Shown piece after piece: positions 13,015 to 23,254 of a stretch of DNA of 64,000 bases. Made by a program: the position numbers and the translations under genes. The DNA is from Pseudisothecium myosuroides (lineage: Eukaryota; Streptophyta; Bryopsida; Hypnales; Lembophyllaceae): contig OX637288.1 of assembly GCA_951799445.1 (NCBI GenBank), positions 32,591,288 to 32,655,287 on the forward strand. The letters are read 5' to 3'. The notes below the pieces were generated by a model. The model searched no databases. It saw nothing but the letters and a program-made list of their open reading frames with translations, and was not told the origin of the DNA. Every line of letters starts with the position of its first letter. Position 1 is the first letter of the stretch.

Positions 13015-15346
13015 TACTAAAAACTATATTTAGTGTTGGATTGCATTTAGTGTATTTACCAGCCTACCCCACCCAATACTAAATCTGAACTTTTGAATAA
13101 TTAGTGTAGTGTTAGACTTGAATGCGCCACCTTCACCTTCTCTTCCCTTCTGCCTTCCCCTTCCCTGGTCTTCCCTTGCGATTGGACTTCGTTTGCCTCT
13201 CTTTTCCGTCGCATCGTCCCCTCCCACGCGATCCTCATTCCCAACTTGGTCTCTCTTCCCTTCCGTCGTTGCTCTCCTCCTCACGATCCAACAAGTGACA
13301 GAATTTTTTTGGGGGAGGTGGTGGTTTATACTTCGCCCGTTTCCACCACTTTGGCGTTGTTTGAATCTCCCACTGCTTCCTGTGCCCGATTTGGAGATTG
13401 GACTGCGCCTACGCCTCCCAATTTGCCCGGCTGCAGCTCCATTTTATAGGTTTCGCAGCTCGATTTTGACCCGTCGACTTTTTTTTTACTCTCGCTTGGC
13501 ATTGCAGGAATTCCGTCATGGCTGCCTTCCCAGAAAATTATACACCTCGACGCTTGCAATAGGTTTATACCATTGTTGTCCGCAAGCGCATCATCACCTG
13601 GATGGTTCAAGATAAAATCGCGCATGGCATCCGTAGGCTCTACATCCGCACAATTACTGCGTTTCCAGAGCATTTTCGTGCTCAAAGGAGTGCCAACGTT
13701 GTCCGGGCTTCTCGTTGGTGGGGCTCAACGTCAACAATTCTGCAATGAAGGAGAAGCAGATATACCATCTCCACCAATTTTATGCACTAGGAACCGGATG
13801 GGAGGGTGAAAACAACTCCACCCAAAGGCAAGTCCAAGTTGTAGTGTCAAGCGATCTCAATGGGTACTTTGGATCTACCCTAAGCTCCTGAATGCATTTG
13901 ACCGATTTAGAAAAGCTGGATTCAAATTCTCATCCAGATTGCTCATTGAATTAGCTATGTCGATCTTGATGGATCCTACCTCTCCATATACAACCCAATC
14001 TCGTGATCCCAAGGACAATGTCCTACTCACGTCAAAGTTGCCCCAAGTTGGGTTTAACAATTTATGCATGTGCACAACATTGTGTTGTTGTTACAACGTG
14101 GACATTTGACTTGTAGTCTCGAGAAGGAACTACAAATCGAAATGGCAACAGCTTACCATCTAGGTGTGCTGCATAGGAGGTTCCAAACCAATGTTTTTGA
14201 TGAAAATTTGATGGAAAACATTGACGAAACTCATTTTGTCGTGAATTTAGACAATGGTCAAACGTTGGGATTTAGGGGGGACAACAGTGTCAAGTACGCT
14301 GAACTGGTTTCCGGTGGAGACACTATGACCATGGTCATTAGAATCTCTGGAAGGCGTCGATCTATGATTGAAGCCCCCATGCTCATTTTTACCAATTCCA
14401 ACAACAATTACCCTATTCGGGGCCTAGAAGACAATATTCCAGGGGTATGCTACAGAACCAGACCTAAAGGCTGGATGGACCAAGCCTTTTTTGCTGAATT
14501 CTTCGTTGAACCCTGAGCCTTCCAAGCCAATATTCATGGCCGCACAAAAGTCATTTGGCTTGACAATTGTGCCGGCCATAACATGACCCCAAGCTTAACG
14601 GCTGTTTTGGAAGCAAAACAGGCTAATCTTAGGTATTTACCACCTTGTTTGACACATTTGTGTCAACCAGCAGACACATTTATCATCTCCAAGGTCAAGG
14701 ACGCTTGGACCAAGCGATGGGAAGCGAAGAAGGTTGAGCTCATTGCAAGCAATGCTTGGCAAAATACTCCTCGAGCTGATCGGTAGTGGTCAGAAAAACT
14801 CACAAACCCGGGAAAAACATTTTTCCTACACTTGGCTGCAGATAGCGTTGAAGATGTGAATAAAGAGGTAGATTGTGATAATATGTCATATGCTAGGAAA
14901 GCTATGATTAGATTAGGTTTGAGTGTTGATGGCACTTGGAATGTCAATCAACTCTTTCCACATCTGCAGGAAATTATAGCCAAGCATGAACCATACTTCC
15001 AAGGCCAACAAGTTCCAACCCAAGTATGAAATCTGTATTTTTTTTATTATATCTAAATATGAATTTCTTTTTTCTTATTTGATGTTCAAAGACTTCCTTC
15101 ATTACAAATATTTTTCACATTTTCTACTCCTTCCATCATTTTCCTTGTCTTCAATCTTTTCCTTTGTAAATTCATTTTTTAATATGTTCTAACACTAAAT
15201 GTAAACATTTTCGGATTTCAGATTTACCATAAAGTATATTTAGTGTTAGAAATTACATTTAATGTTACTTACTTTTAGTAGGCTTAATGATATTTAGTGT
15301 CATGGTTCGTAGATAGTGTTGCTAACACTAAATATAGTTTTTAGTG
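13015..15346 (+). mobile_element. Pogo/Tigger-like DNA transposon with complete ends (2332 bp)
   Basis: The inverted ends read TACTAAAAACTATATTTAG on the left and, reversed, CACTAAAAACTATATTTAG on the right; they continue to about 25 bases and are flanked by TA on both sides (13013-13014 and 15347-15348). TTTAGTGT repeats recur just inside both ends, as expected for transposase binding sites. A broken DDE transposase gene lies inside. TA duplication and the DDE_1 transposase place it in the Tc1/mariner-pogo superfamily. A further copy of one end is seen at 31400. Confidence 0.8.
13518..15029 (+). pseudogene. Pogo-like DDE_1 transposase, broken
   Basis: The C-terminal catalytic part is readable in one frame from about 14064 to 15029. 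Its first acidic residue lies in IDETHF, the second in WLDNCAGHN and the third in THLCQPAD about 37 residues later, so the DDD triad is kept. This frame is interrupted by TGA at 14514 and TAG at 14784. The N-terminal part starts at the ATG at 13518 (MAAFPENYTPRRLQ) and has several stops and at least one frame change before 14064. That damage falls where the helix-turn-helix DNA-binding region should be. The element therefore cannot make its own transposase as it stands. Confidence 0.75.
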
Positions 15347-15699
15347 TACTATAGTGACTTCAGATCATGAACAAGAGTCAGAGCACATTAGCGTTAGTCG
15401 TAAAGTGAGCAAACGCGGGACCAGAAACTGGAGTTCTAGAAAAACACAGGACCGAACTCCCTGGAGCACCCAAACTCAGATCTGATTGAGTTTGGTGCCG
15501 TGTTTGTTTTGTTCTATTCTTAGTTAAACCTCCCTCTGACACACGTTCACAAACACAGGACAACTTTGCGATTAACTCTATTACGGTATGAAAGCTCACA
15601 AGTCACCACAACTGTTCCCAGTCCACATGGCATGGGAACAGGCTAAACCGGGAAGCCAGCTCAATGCAACCTCCGTTATATCCCTCCCTTCCTCTCGTA

Positions 15700-15917
15700 C
15701 TGACACTTGTCACCCCAAGACGTGGCAACAACTTCGAAGCTCGTCGTCTGCAGCATGAAGCTCATAAAGCCGATCAGTCTGTCAGTCCAGTTCAGTACTT
15801 ACTTACTTCCCAAGCTCCCTCCACCGCCATCGCCGAGCTCGCTCGCTGTGTTGCTTGGATCCCCTGAGCTTCCGTTTCCAGTGCTGAGGAGTGTTTTGAG
15901 CTGAGAATTTGGCAGCG
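15700..15917 (+). promoter_or_regulatory. Promoter block of AWPM-19 copy 3
   Basis: TGACACTTGTCAC at 15701-15713 is followed by the ABRE-like GACGTGGC at 15719-15726, 192 bases before the ATG. An AT-rich CTCATAAAG lies between them and the start codon. Same arrangement as in the other three copies. Confidence 0.6.
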
Positions 15918-16677
15918 ATGGCTTTCGGGATTGGAAGGGGGTTGACGGCCCCGCTGATGGTGATCAACTTCCTGCTCTACTTCATTGCGGCGTGCCTGGC
16001 GGGCTCCATTCTGAACCGCAACTTGGACGCCAACGCGGGCCAGAACGACGACCTGCCCATCGGCAACGTGGTGACTCCCGTGTTCATCCCCGTCGTGCTC
16101 ATCGCGTGCATGGCCGGCCTGGCGTCGGTGTTCGCTGGCGCTCACCACGTCCGCGTGTGGCGCACGGAGAGCCTGGCGGCCGCGGCGGCAACGTCGCTGA
16201 TCGCGTGGTTGCTGACTTTGTTGGCCATGGGTCTGGCGTGCAAGGAGATTCACACTCGATACGGACGCAGCAAGAGACTGGTAAGCACTAAGCACAGCAT
16301 GAGTCCGTTATATTCTCTGCTTACCTCAGCATTAATCCTTTTCTATGCCGTTCTTGAGTTAATGAGCCAGCGAGATGCAGAGCGTGCATTTGTGAGTGGA
16401 TTATGGTCTTTGCATAATCGATGAGGACAGGATTACGACAGGTTTAAAATTTTGATACTTCGAGAGTTTTTGAATTTTGGGCCTAATTAATCTCTTGTTG
16501 GTTTTGGTTGAGCAGAAAACCGTGGAAGCGTTCATGATCATCTTATCGCTGTTCGAGTTGCTCTACCTGCTGGCCACGCACGCGGGCTCCGTCACTAACG
16601 AAGGCTATGGCAACGCCCCCGGACACCGAGCTGTGAAGAATCCGAACCAGGGAGCCCCTGTTGCAACCGCGGTGTAG
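15918..16677 (+). CDS. AWPM-19-like plasma membrane protein, copy 3
   Basis: Two exons, 15918-16280 and 16516-16677, with a 235-base GT-AG intron, giving 174 residues. Four hydrophobic segments are present, with the family stretches LLAMGLACKEIH before the intron and KTVEAFMIILSLF after it. Leu replaces Cys in the first segment (INFLLYF). The C-terminal NPNQGAPVATAV and the first 45 bases of the intron pair it with copy 2 across the spacer. An in-frame TTG-GCA-GCG precedes the ATG but is unlikely to be the start, because all four copies share the same ATG context. Likely an ABA/dehydration-induced plasma membrane protein, by family. Confidence 0.9.
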
Positions 16678-18381
16678 AGGTCCCTGCAATCTAACACGAA
16701 TGTCTGTATATTAGTTGGTGAGCCAACGCTCTAGCACTAGCATGGGGTTCTTTCGTATATACGAGATGCAGACGGTATCAAATTCTATGTAGCATATTGT
16801 ACCATGAGTTTTTTTCCTGCGGTGTGCAGAGTGATTAAATGAGACCGAATTTAATCGGATTGTAAGTCTATTACTCAGCTGGATGCGGAGTGACTTAATG
16901 GATAAATTTTGAAGGTTTTGGTAATTCAGTGCAAATTTCTGTCGTCAGTTACGATTTCTTGTGCATTTGTATGATGGTGTGTAAGGGAGGGGATGCTAAT
17001 ACCCTCTCCAAAACCCTTGGGACGTTCTCTATCTCCTTATTATTCTGACCTGTATCTTGAGCAATACCTCAACTACGATTAGTCAAATACATTTGGTTGG
17101 TCAGATTACTGAGAGTTAAAAGTATGTCTTGGATACAAGTCTACGGTTACTACAGTAAGCTTTGAATGGGTATTTGGTTGTCAACTAAGATCACTTCTAG
17201 TCTTCCATACTCTCCTTCAGAATTGCACAAGAAATTCTTACACAGTGATATCAATGCCATTGACACAATGACACTTGCTCAGTTTCAGGGATTTCTCCAC
17301 AGCTCTCCACAGCTTCCTAGATAGTTTACTCCCACATGTATTTAACAATTGGAAAAGAGAGTAAAGCAGTAGCTTGTACCGAAGGGGAAGCAATCGATCG
17401 TACCAGTATTTGACAATTCTGTGCCGAAATCCGTTTTGAAACCTTCTTGATAAGTACAAATCGTTACGCAGGTCCACCAGCCAAGTATCACTCGTGACCC
17501 GATACTGTCACCTACGAAATCACCAGAATTCCGTCTCTGTTGAATTCCAACACTGGCAAAGTGAAAAGAAAATGTATAAAGGTTTGATGACTTGTGTACA
17601 TGGGAGACAATAAAAATACCTTGACAACTCTCAATGAATGACAGGCTTGAGTTGTGCTGTTTGTCCTTGATAGAACTTTGAGAAATAAAAGTGTCCAGTG
17701 AACGATGTAAGATTCGAGGGAACTGTAGATAAGAGGATCAACAAGGCAATTACGGTCATCACCAAGGTAGTCAATTTTTTGGCTACCTAATTTGGTGATA
17801 GCGCTGCCGCATCGTTCCATGGTTCAGCTATTCGTAAATTATATCTTGAGACTAACAATTGAGATTGAAATTCTCATTCTTTGGGGAGGTTCTTCAAGGG
17901 AATTGATTTTAGAATGTAGTATAGTTTGGGTTGAAATAGGATTTGAAGGAATTAGTTCAAGATTTTTTTGAAGATGATTATAGGTTATATTTTGGGTGTT
18001 CATGGCCAATGCCTTTGTGTGGTCTTGTATTTCCAAGGTGAACTATTTTTGGAATTTCATAGAAATTATAATATTTATTGGAAAATTCTATAATTCTATT
18101 TGAGTTTTGTTTGCTTGACTTGCACATGGTAAACTATAAAAAATCAAGCAACTATACTATGAGAGGCTTTGTCCGTGAAGCATTCACTTACCTTTTAATA
18201 AAGTAGATACTTATAAATTCCTCAAGGTAGCTTCTATGGAGAGAAAGCTTCCTTTCCTTCAATTCAAAGTCAATAAGTACATCGTATAGAATTGCCTTCA
18301 AGAGATTAAGAGCAACTGTACTACTTCAATTTAATATAGAATGTGAAGGGTTTTAAGGAGTCAAGCTCCAGGCTAGTTGTA

Positions 18382-18714
18382 GGGGAGGCAACCCATTCTT
18401 GATCAATGCCCCATTCTAGCTACGTATATTGTTTTCTTTTCATGAACAATGATTAATTGTGGCATGATTTCCAACACAGTTGTGGCACATAATGATTGGC
18501 CACAAGACTCTCAATATTGCAACCACCCCTTAGTCAATTTTGTTTTCAGACCATGGTCAGAAATAACAAGCCCCATATCATTGATATGGGAAGAACAGAA
18601 TCTTCCGCTGAAAAATTCACAGTAATTATGTTTTGAGAAATAAAAATCTGGAAAATTATGGAAACCTTCCAAATTCTATTTCTGCACATAGGAAAATTTC
18701 CCCAGAAATCCACC

Positions 18715-18786
<72 letters not shown>

Positions 18787-18827
18787 GTATGTAATTGCTT
18801 AATTGATCAAAAATAGGTTGCCTCCCC
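18382..18827. mobile_element. TA-flanked inverted-repeat element with an (AT)n core (446 bp)
   Basis: Ends are GGGGAGGCAACCCATT and, reversed, GGGGAGGCAACCTATT; similarity runs on to TTGATCAAT. TA is present on both sides (18380-18381 and 18828-18829). A long (AT)n tract at about 18717-18780 lies inside. A second copy is at 59908-60307 in the opposite orientation. It has no coding capacity. It sits in the part of the right arm that is absent from the left arm. Confidence 0.7.
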
Positions 18828-19802
18828 TAGTAGCATCTCTGTTTCTTATAGAAAAGTCACAGTGCATCCATGCTTCATCCTTACTAGCATCTTATCCAAC
18901 CTATTTTGCATCATCGAAGACGTTGTTGGAAAGAATTGGTTGAGGTGATGCTCTTGCAACTGCCTTGTACACTGCCACTCCCTCTCACCCCATCTCTGAC
19001 ATGTGCAATTGTAGTTGCATAACATATGGGTCCTCGTGGCATGAAAAAGAATGATTCTACCAAAGTCAAAAGGTTTGAGTTGTTGCGTGAGCTTTGGCAT
19101 GGTCTCAAAGGACTTCAATAATGGTGCAAGGAGAGCATTGTGGCGTATGCCTAGGAAGACTCGAAAGGCATAGCAGTGATGCGGTGGGGACCCTAAACCA
19201 CTGTCTTTCCGCTACAGTGAAGGTCCATGAGTTTGCAATGGAGGTTGTTCGAATCAAAAGGGGCCTCATAAAAGAATGCCCTTCTATCTGCGTAATACTG
19301 ATGCAGTACAGCTGCATTTTGGCTATTGTTCACTATTGAAATGATATTGCTGCAGTATGTTGCACACCCGATGGAGCCCTGCAAGAGTGCAACAGTCACA
19401 ATTGCTGCATTGCCGATGTCATTCGGTGCTGTGTAACAATGCTGTTGAACACATGATGTACTGTACTGAATATACATGGCAACAGTATGCATAGGTGAAA
19501 AATTTGGAGTATCGATCAAAAATATTCACCTCCGAGCGTTGCTCGGCGGACGACTACTTCAGATGGGTCCCAGCTTTGGGCTCTCCGCTTTTAGCTCCTC
19601 CGGTTTTACAGGGTCAAGCAGACAAGCGCTGGAGCGGTCAAAAATGAACAAAAGATTGGAGCAAACTGCCGAATGAAACCACAAATTCGAGATGCTGCTA
19701 CCAACCGTTTCCAAGCCACACGGCACACGCGCAGCCCAATCGGGAACTCCAGCTCATTGCAGCCCCCGCATTATCGCTCCTGCAGTCCTGCATATTCACA
19801 TG

Positions 19803-20014
19803 GTGACACTTGTCACCTACGACGTGGCAAAAACTCCGGAGGTCGAGGTAGTCATCGTCGTCTTCCTCGCAACATAAAGCTCATAAACCCGATCACTCTC
19901 TCACTCCAGTAACTTAAGTCAACTTCCACCACCGCCATCGCCGAGCTCGCTTGGATTGTCTGAGCTACCGTTTTGCAGTGTCGTGGAGTGTTGTGAGCTG
20001 AGGATTTGGCAGCG
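19803..20014 (+). promoter_or_regulatory. Promoter block of AWPM-19 copy 4
   Basis: The inverted repeat GTGACACTTGTCAC at 19803-19816 precedes the ABRE-like GACGTGGC at 19821-19828, 187 bases before the ATG. A CATAAAGCTCATAAA block follows. This is nearly identical to the copy 1 promoter in mirror image, which supports their pairing. Confidence 0.6.
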
Positions 20015-21156
20015 ATGGCGTTCGGCATTGGAAGGGGGTTGACGGCCCCGCTGATGGTGATCAACTTCTGCCTTTACGTCATTGCGGCGTGCCTGGCGGG
20101 CTCCATTCTGAACCGCAACTTGGATGCCAATGCGGGCCAGAACGACGACCTGCCCATCGGCAACGTGGTGACGCCCGTGTTCATCCCCGTCGTGCTCATC
20201 GCGTGCATGGCCGGTCTGGCGTCGGTGTTCGCTGGCGCGCACCACGTCCGCGTGTGGCGCACGGAGAGCCTGGCTGCCGCGGCGGCGACGTCTCTGATCG
20301 CGTGGTTGCTGACTTTGTTGGCCATGGGTCTGGCGTGCAAGGAGATTCACACCCGATACGGACGCAGCAAGAGGCTGGTAAGCACTCAGCTCCTCTGTAT
20401 AATTTTGTGCTCGTTTCAATTCTATCTAGAATCGATCGTGTCTAATGGAGCCGTGACTTGTGCGCCCGCTTGTGCGAATCTCCTGAAACAACAGTAAAGA
20501 CCTCAGCGTTGTGTTCTTAATGTTTTTTCTTTCAACCAATAAATATTACCTATCTATCTCTTGCTGAGTACAGTTTGGATATTGTTATCATCAAAACCAG
20601 TAGGTGGATGCTTGCTGCAATAATGTAATCGAAATGATTGAAGTAGAATGACCCGAGATAGTTTGATTTTAGATCGTAGTGACCCACACTAGATAGAATC
20701 AAGAGTGTAGTTGAATGTGTGTCAAAAAGTTGTCTACTTGTCAAGATTTAAACTCTATTCTATCCTGGCATTATTTGTGTCACAGAGAACATGTTTTAAC
20801 ATGCAAATCCTGGGTCGTGTAATGGTGACTTCGGGAAACGAAGCAGAATCTTGAGAACCAACTACGCGTCTTGTCTGAATATATCCTTTTGATGTATTTG
20901 CATGACAGCGTTACGACACTATTTAAGAACTTGACTATCGAGAGTCTGCTTAAATTTTGATCTAATTAATCTCTCGTTGGTTTTGGTGGAGCAGAAAACC
21001 GTGGAAGCGTTCATGATCATCTTGTCGCTGTTCGAGCTGCTCTACTTGTTGGCCACGCACGCGGGCTCCGTCACGAACGAAGGCTACGGCAACGCTCCTG
21101 GGCACCGCGCTGTAAAGAATCCTCACCACGGGGCCCCTGTTGCAACTGCGGTGTAG
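20015..21156 (+). CDS. AWPM-19-like plasma membrane protein, copy 4
   Basis: Two exons, 20015-20377 and 20995-21156, with a 617-base GT-AG intron, more than twice as long as in the other copies, giving 174 residues. Val replaces Phe in the first membrane segment (INFCLYVIAA). The C-terminal KNPHHGAPVATAV matches copy 1, while GHRAV is shared with copies 2 and 3, so the His in copy 1's GHHAV is a private change. The intron starts GTAAGCACT like copy 3 but then diverges. Reading frame and splice sites are intact. Confidence 0.9.
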
Positions 21157-22467
21157 AGGTCACTTATGAGTATGCTGCATTAGAATGCAAATGGTGGTGA
21201 AACGAATTCGTGTGTCAGCATTCAAGCCCTGGCATGAAATTCTTTTGTATATACGAGATGCAGACGGTACCAAATTCTATGTAGCATAATGTACCATGAG
21301 GTATTTCCTGCGATGAGCAGATTAGTAAAGTTTAAATTTTAATTTCATCGATTTCAATCGAGATTGGAAGTGTGTAATGCATTTTTCGGTGCTGATTGAC
21401 TCGACGAGTCAATTTGGAAGATTTTGGCAATTGCAGTAGAAAATCTTGGAGGTTACCTTCCGTGTCACCAAATGTGTCATTGTACATGTGTCATGTGTCA
21501 TGGTACTGCAACTATGACGGACTTGAGAGTATCTCCAGCAGTGCAAGAAAACTGGGAATGTGTCTCCGCCAAATTGATGAAAAGTGTGCAAGTAATGCTT
21601 GGACTGATCTGGAGATGTTCTATGCTCCTCCAAATGAATTGTGAAAAGGTATGTCCACCTATAATTCGCAATGTCCAAAAATGCAACACCTACATTTGAA
21701 CCAAAAAGTAACACTAAAACCTAGAGATTGATGATATAAGATAGAGACTATCAAAACATGAGCACCTAAGAAAGACTAATTTCAATTTTTGGTACACCAA
21801 GACACAATTATGCTTTGAAATTTCATAATTTAGTAATGTGGTGTTAAAATAATGCATGCTAAAGTGCGTTGGAATCTTCATTCTTTTGCCAACAATTTCC
21901 AAAAAAGAGCAGTTCAAATTTTATAAGCTAAATTGCTATTAGTGTTGATTATGGACCCTTACATTGCTATTCGCATATTGTTAGAGTGATACATCTTGTG
22001 TATTTAAAGTTTCCCTCCCCCCCTTACATCTACCAATGTTCACAATAGTGCTTGTATAAAATATGTTTTTATTGCATCTCAAGTAATACACTCAATTTTG
22101 TTCTTTCCCCTTCTATTATTGAATTCAAATATGGCCATTTGAAAATGATTGTAATTTCTAATTGGAAACTCCAACACCAAAGTTTTTGCAAATGTTGCAT
22201 GAAAAAACAATTGTGGTAATTTAGAACGCCTTTTAAAGAGTGGTCAAATAAGAATTGAAGTGTGATTTTTGGAGGCGAGCATGCGTCCACTAAAGACTAA
22301 GGACTATTTTGGAACGGACAACTCTTCAAACATCCTTATCTTTGTGTGGTGTTGGCACAAGGTCGTGTAAACGTATTTTTATGTTAATGTTGTTGGCTAA
22401 TGTTGTCAAGACAAACAACCATACTTAGTTTAAAAAATACAAATGATGCTCTTTTGTTGGACACACA

Positions 22468-22703
22468 TTAGGAAAAATTTCAGCCCTCAAGGGGGCTGCC
22501 AGTTTTTTTATTTTTAGACCCGGGGTGCAATTACAGAAAAAAAAAAAATTTTAAATGAATTTAAAAAAAATAAATTCCAATCTGATGTGGTGCTGATGTG
22601 GCACCAATAGTACCACGTCATTTTTTAATTTTTCAAAAAAAAAATCTTTTTTTCTCTAAATGCACCAGGGGACATCTCACTTGCGGGCTGAAATTTTTCC
22701 TAA
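22468..22703. mobile_element. MITE-like inverted repeat (about 236 bp)
   Basis: TTAGGAAAAATTTCAGCCC at 22468 is mirrored by GGGCTGAAATTTTTCCTAA ending at 22703. The interior is AT-rich with homopolymer A and T runs. A direct target duplication is not obvious, so the superfamily is left open. Confidence 0.55.
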
Positions 22704-23013
22704 TGAAATTTAAAACTGATTATCTAATGGACATGCATATAAGAAATTATAGTATCAAGCCGTTGTCAACTCTAATGTTGCCAAAAAAAAACCCTATTTT
22801 ATTTACAAGGACCAAGTGCAATCTTTGACATACATTGTATGCATTCCATGATGGCTAAAGCAAGCTCTTGCTTTAATTAATGGTTGTACTTGCACAAATT
22901 CTTTACTTGATTGGCATCATGGCACCATTTATAACACCTTGTTGGTGGCTGCATCTCGAACTTGAGGGAGGACGCTTTTTCAACAAATATCGTACTGAAG
23001 TCGTGAATTTATG

Positions 23014-23254
23014 CCTACGTACCATAATCATACATATTACATACATTTTTACGCACTGAATCAGTGTCATTAAAATCTTTATTAAAAGTGTACAATTTAT
23101 ATACTTTAGTTATACAAATGTGGTATCCAAAATGCACCTAAACTGTATTGACATCAGTACAACAATCATACACTATTGATAGGCATTGTTTACACTTTAC
23201 ACACTGATTCAGTGCGTAAAAGTACACGTAATATGTACGATTATGGTACGTAGG
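23014..23254. mobile_element. MITE with inverted ends of about 54 bp (241 bp)
   Basis: Both ends read inward as CCTACGTACCATAATC, then TACATATTAC and a shared TTTACGCACTGAATCAGTGT, with a few mismatches. TATG flanks both sides (23010-23013 and 23255-23258). No coding frame. The long inverted ends and short size are typical of a foldback-like MITE. Confidence 0.65.

Larger units (their letters stand above)
6800..15670. repeat. Spacer between the inverted arms, filled with transposable elements
   Basis: No host gene is recognised in these 8.9 kb. Contents are two TTAA elements (7869-8814, 10792-11719), a fragment at about 8819-9150 related in reverse to part of 58816-59819, a dispersed repeat seen at 9760-10050 and in reverse at 12600-12740, and the pogo-like transposon at 13015-15346. 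The region is AT-rich, with moderate GC only at 9280-9770 and inside the transposon. Short open frames at 9058-9771 have no recognisable product. Confidence 0.6.
15670..21380 (+). repeat. Right arm of the large inverted duplication
   Basis: Mirror of 2090-6800, carrying AWPM-19 copies 3 and 4. It differs by an insertion at about 18240-18850, which contains a TA-flanked element with an (AT)n tract, and by a longer intron in copy 4. Non-coding similarity in 16700-18230 and 18840-19830 shows that whole blocks, not only genes, were duplicated. Confidence 0.8.

Noticed and set aside
13109..13615. 168-codon plus-strand frame at the left side of the pogo-like element
   Set aside because: C/T-rich low-complexity translation (Leu/Pro/Ser/Phe), overlaps the broken transposase start in another frame, no known domain.
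18717..18780. (AT)n tract as a possible regulatory or origin element
   Set aside because: Simple microsatellite within a transposable element and missing from the other copy of that element.
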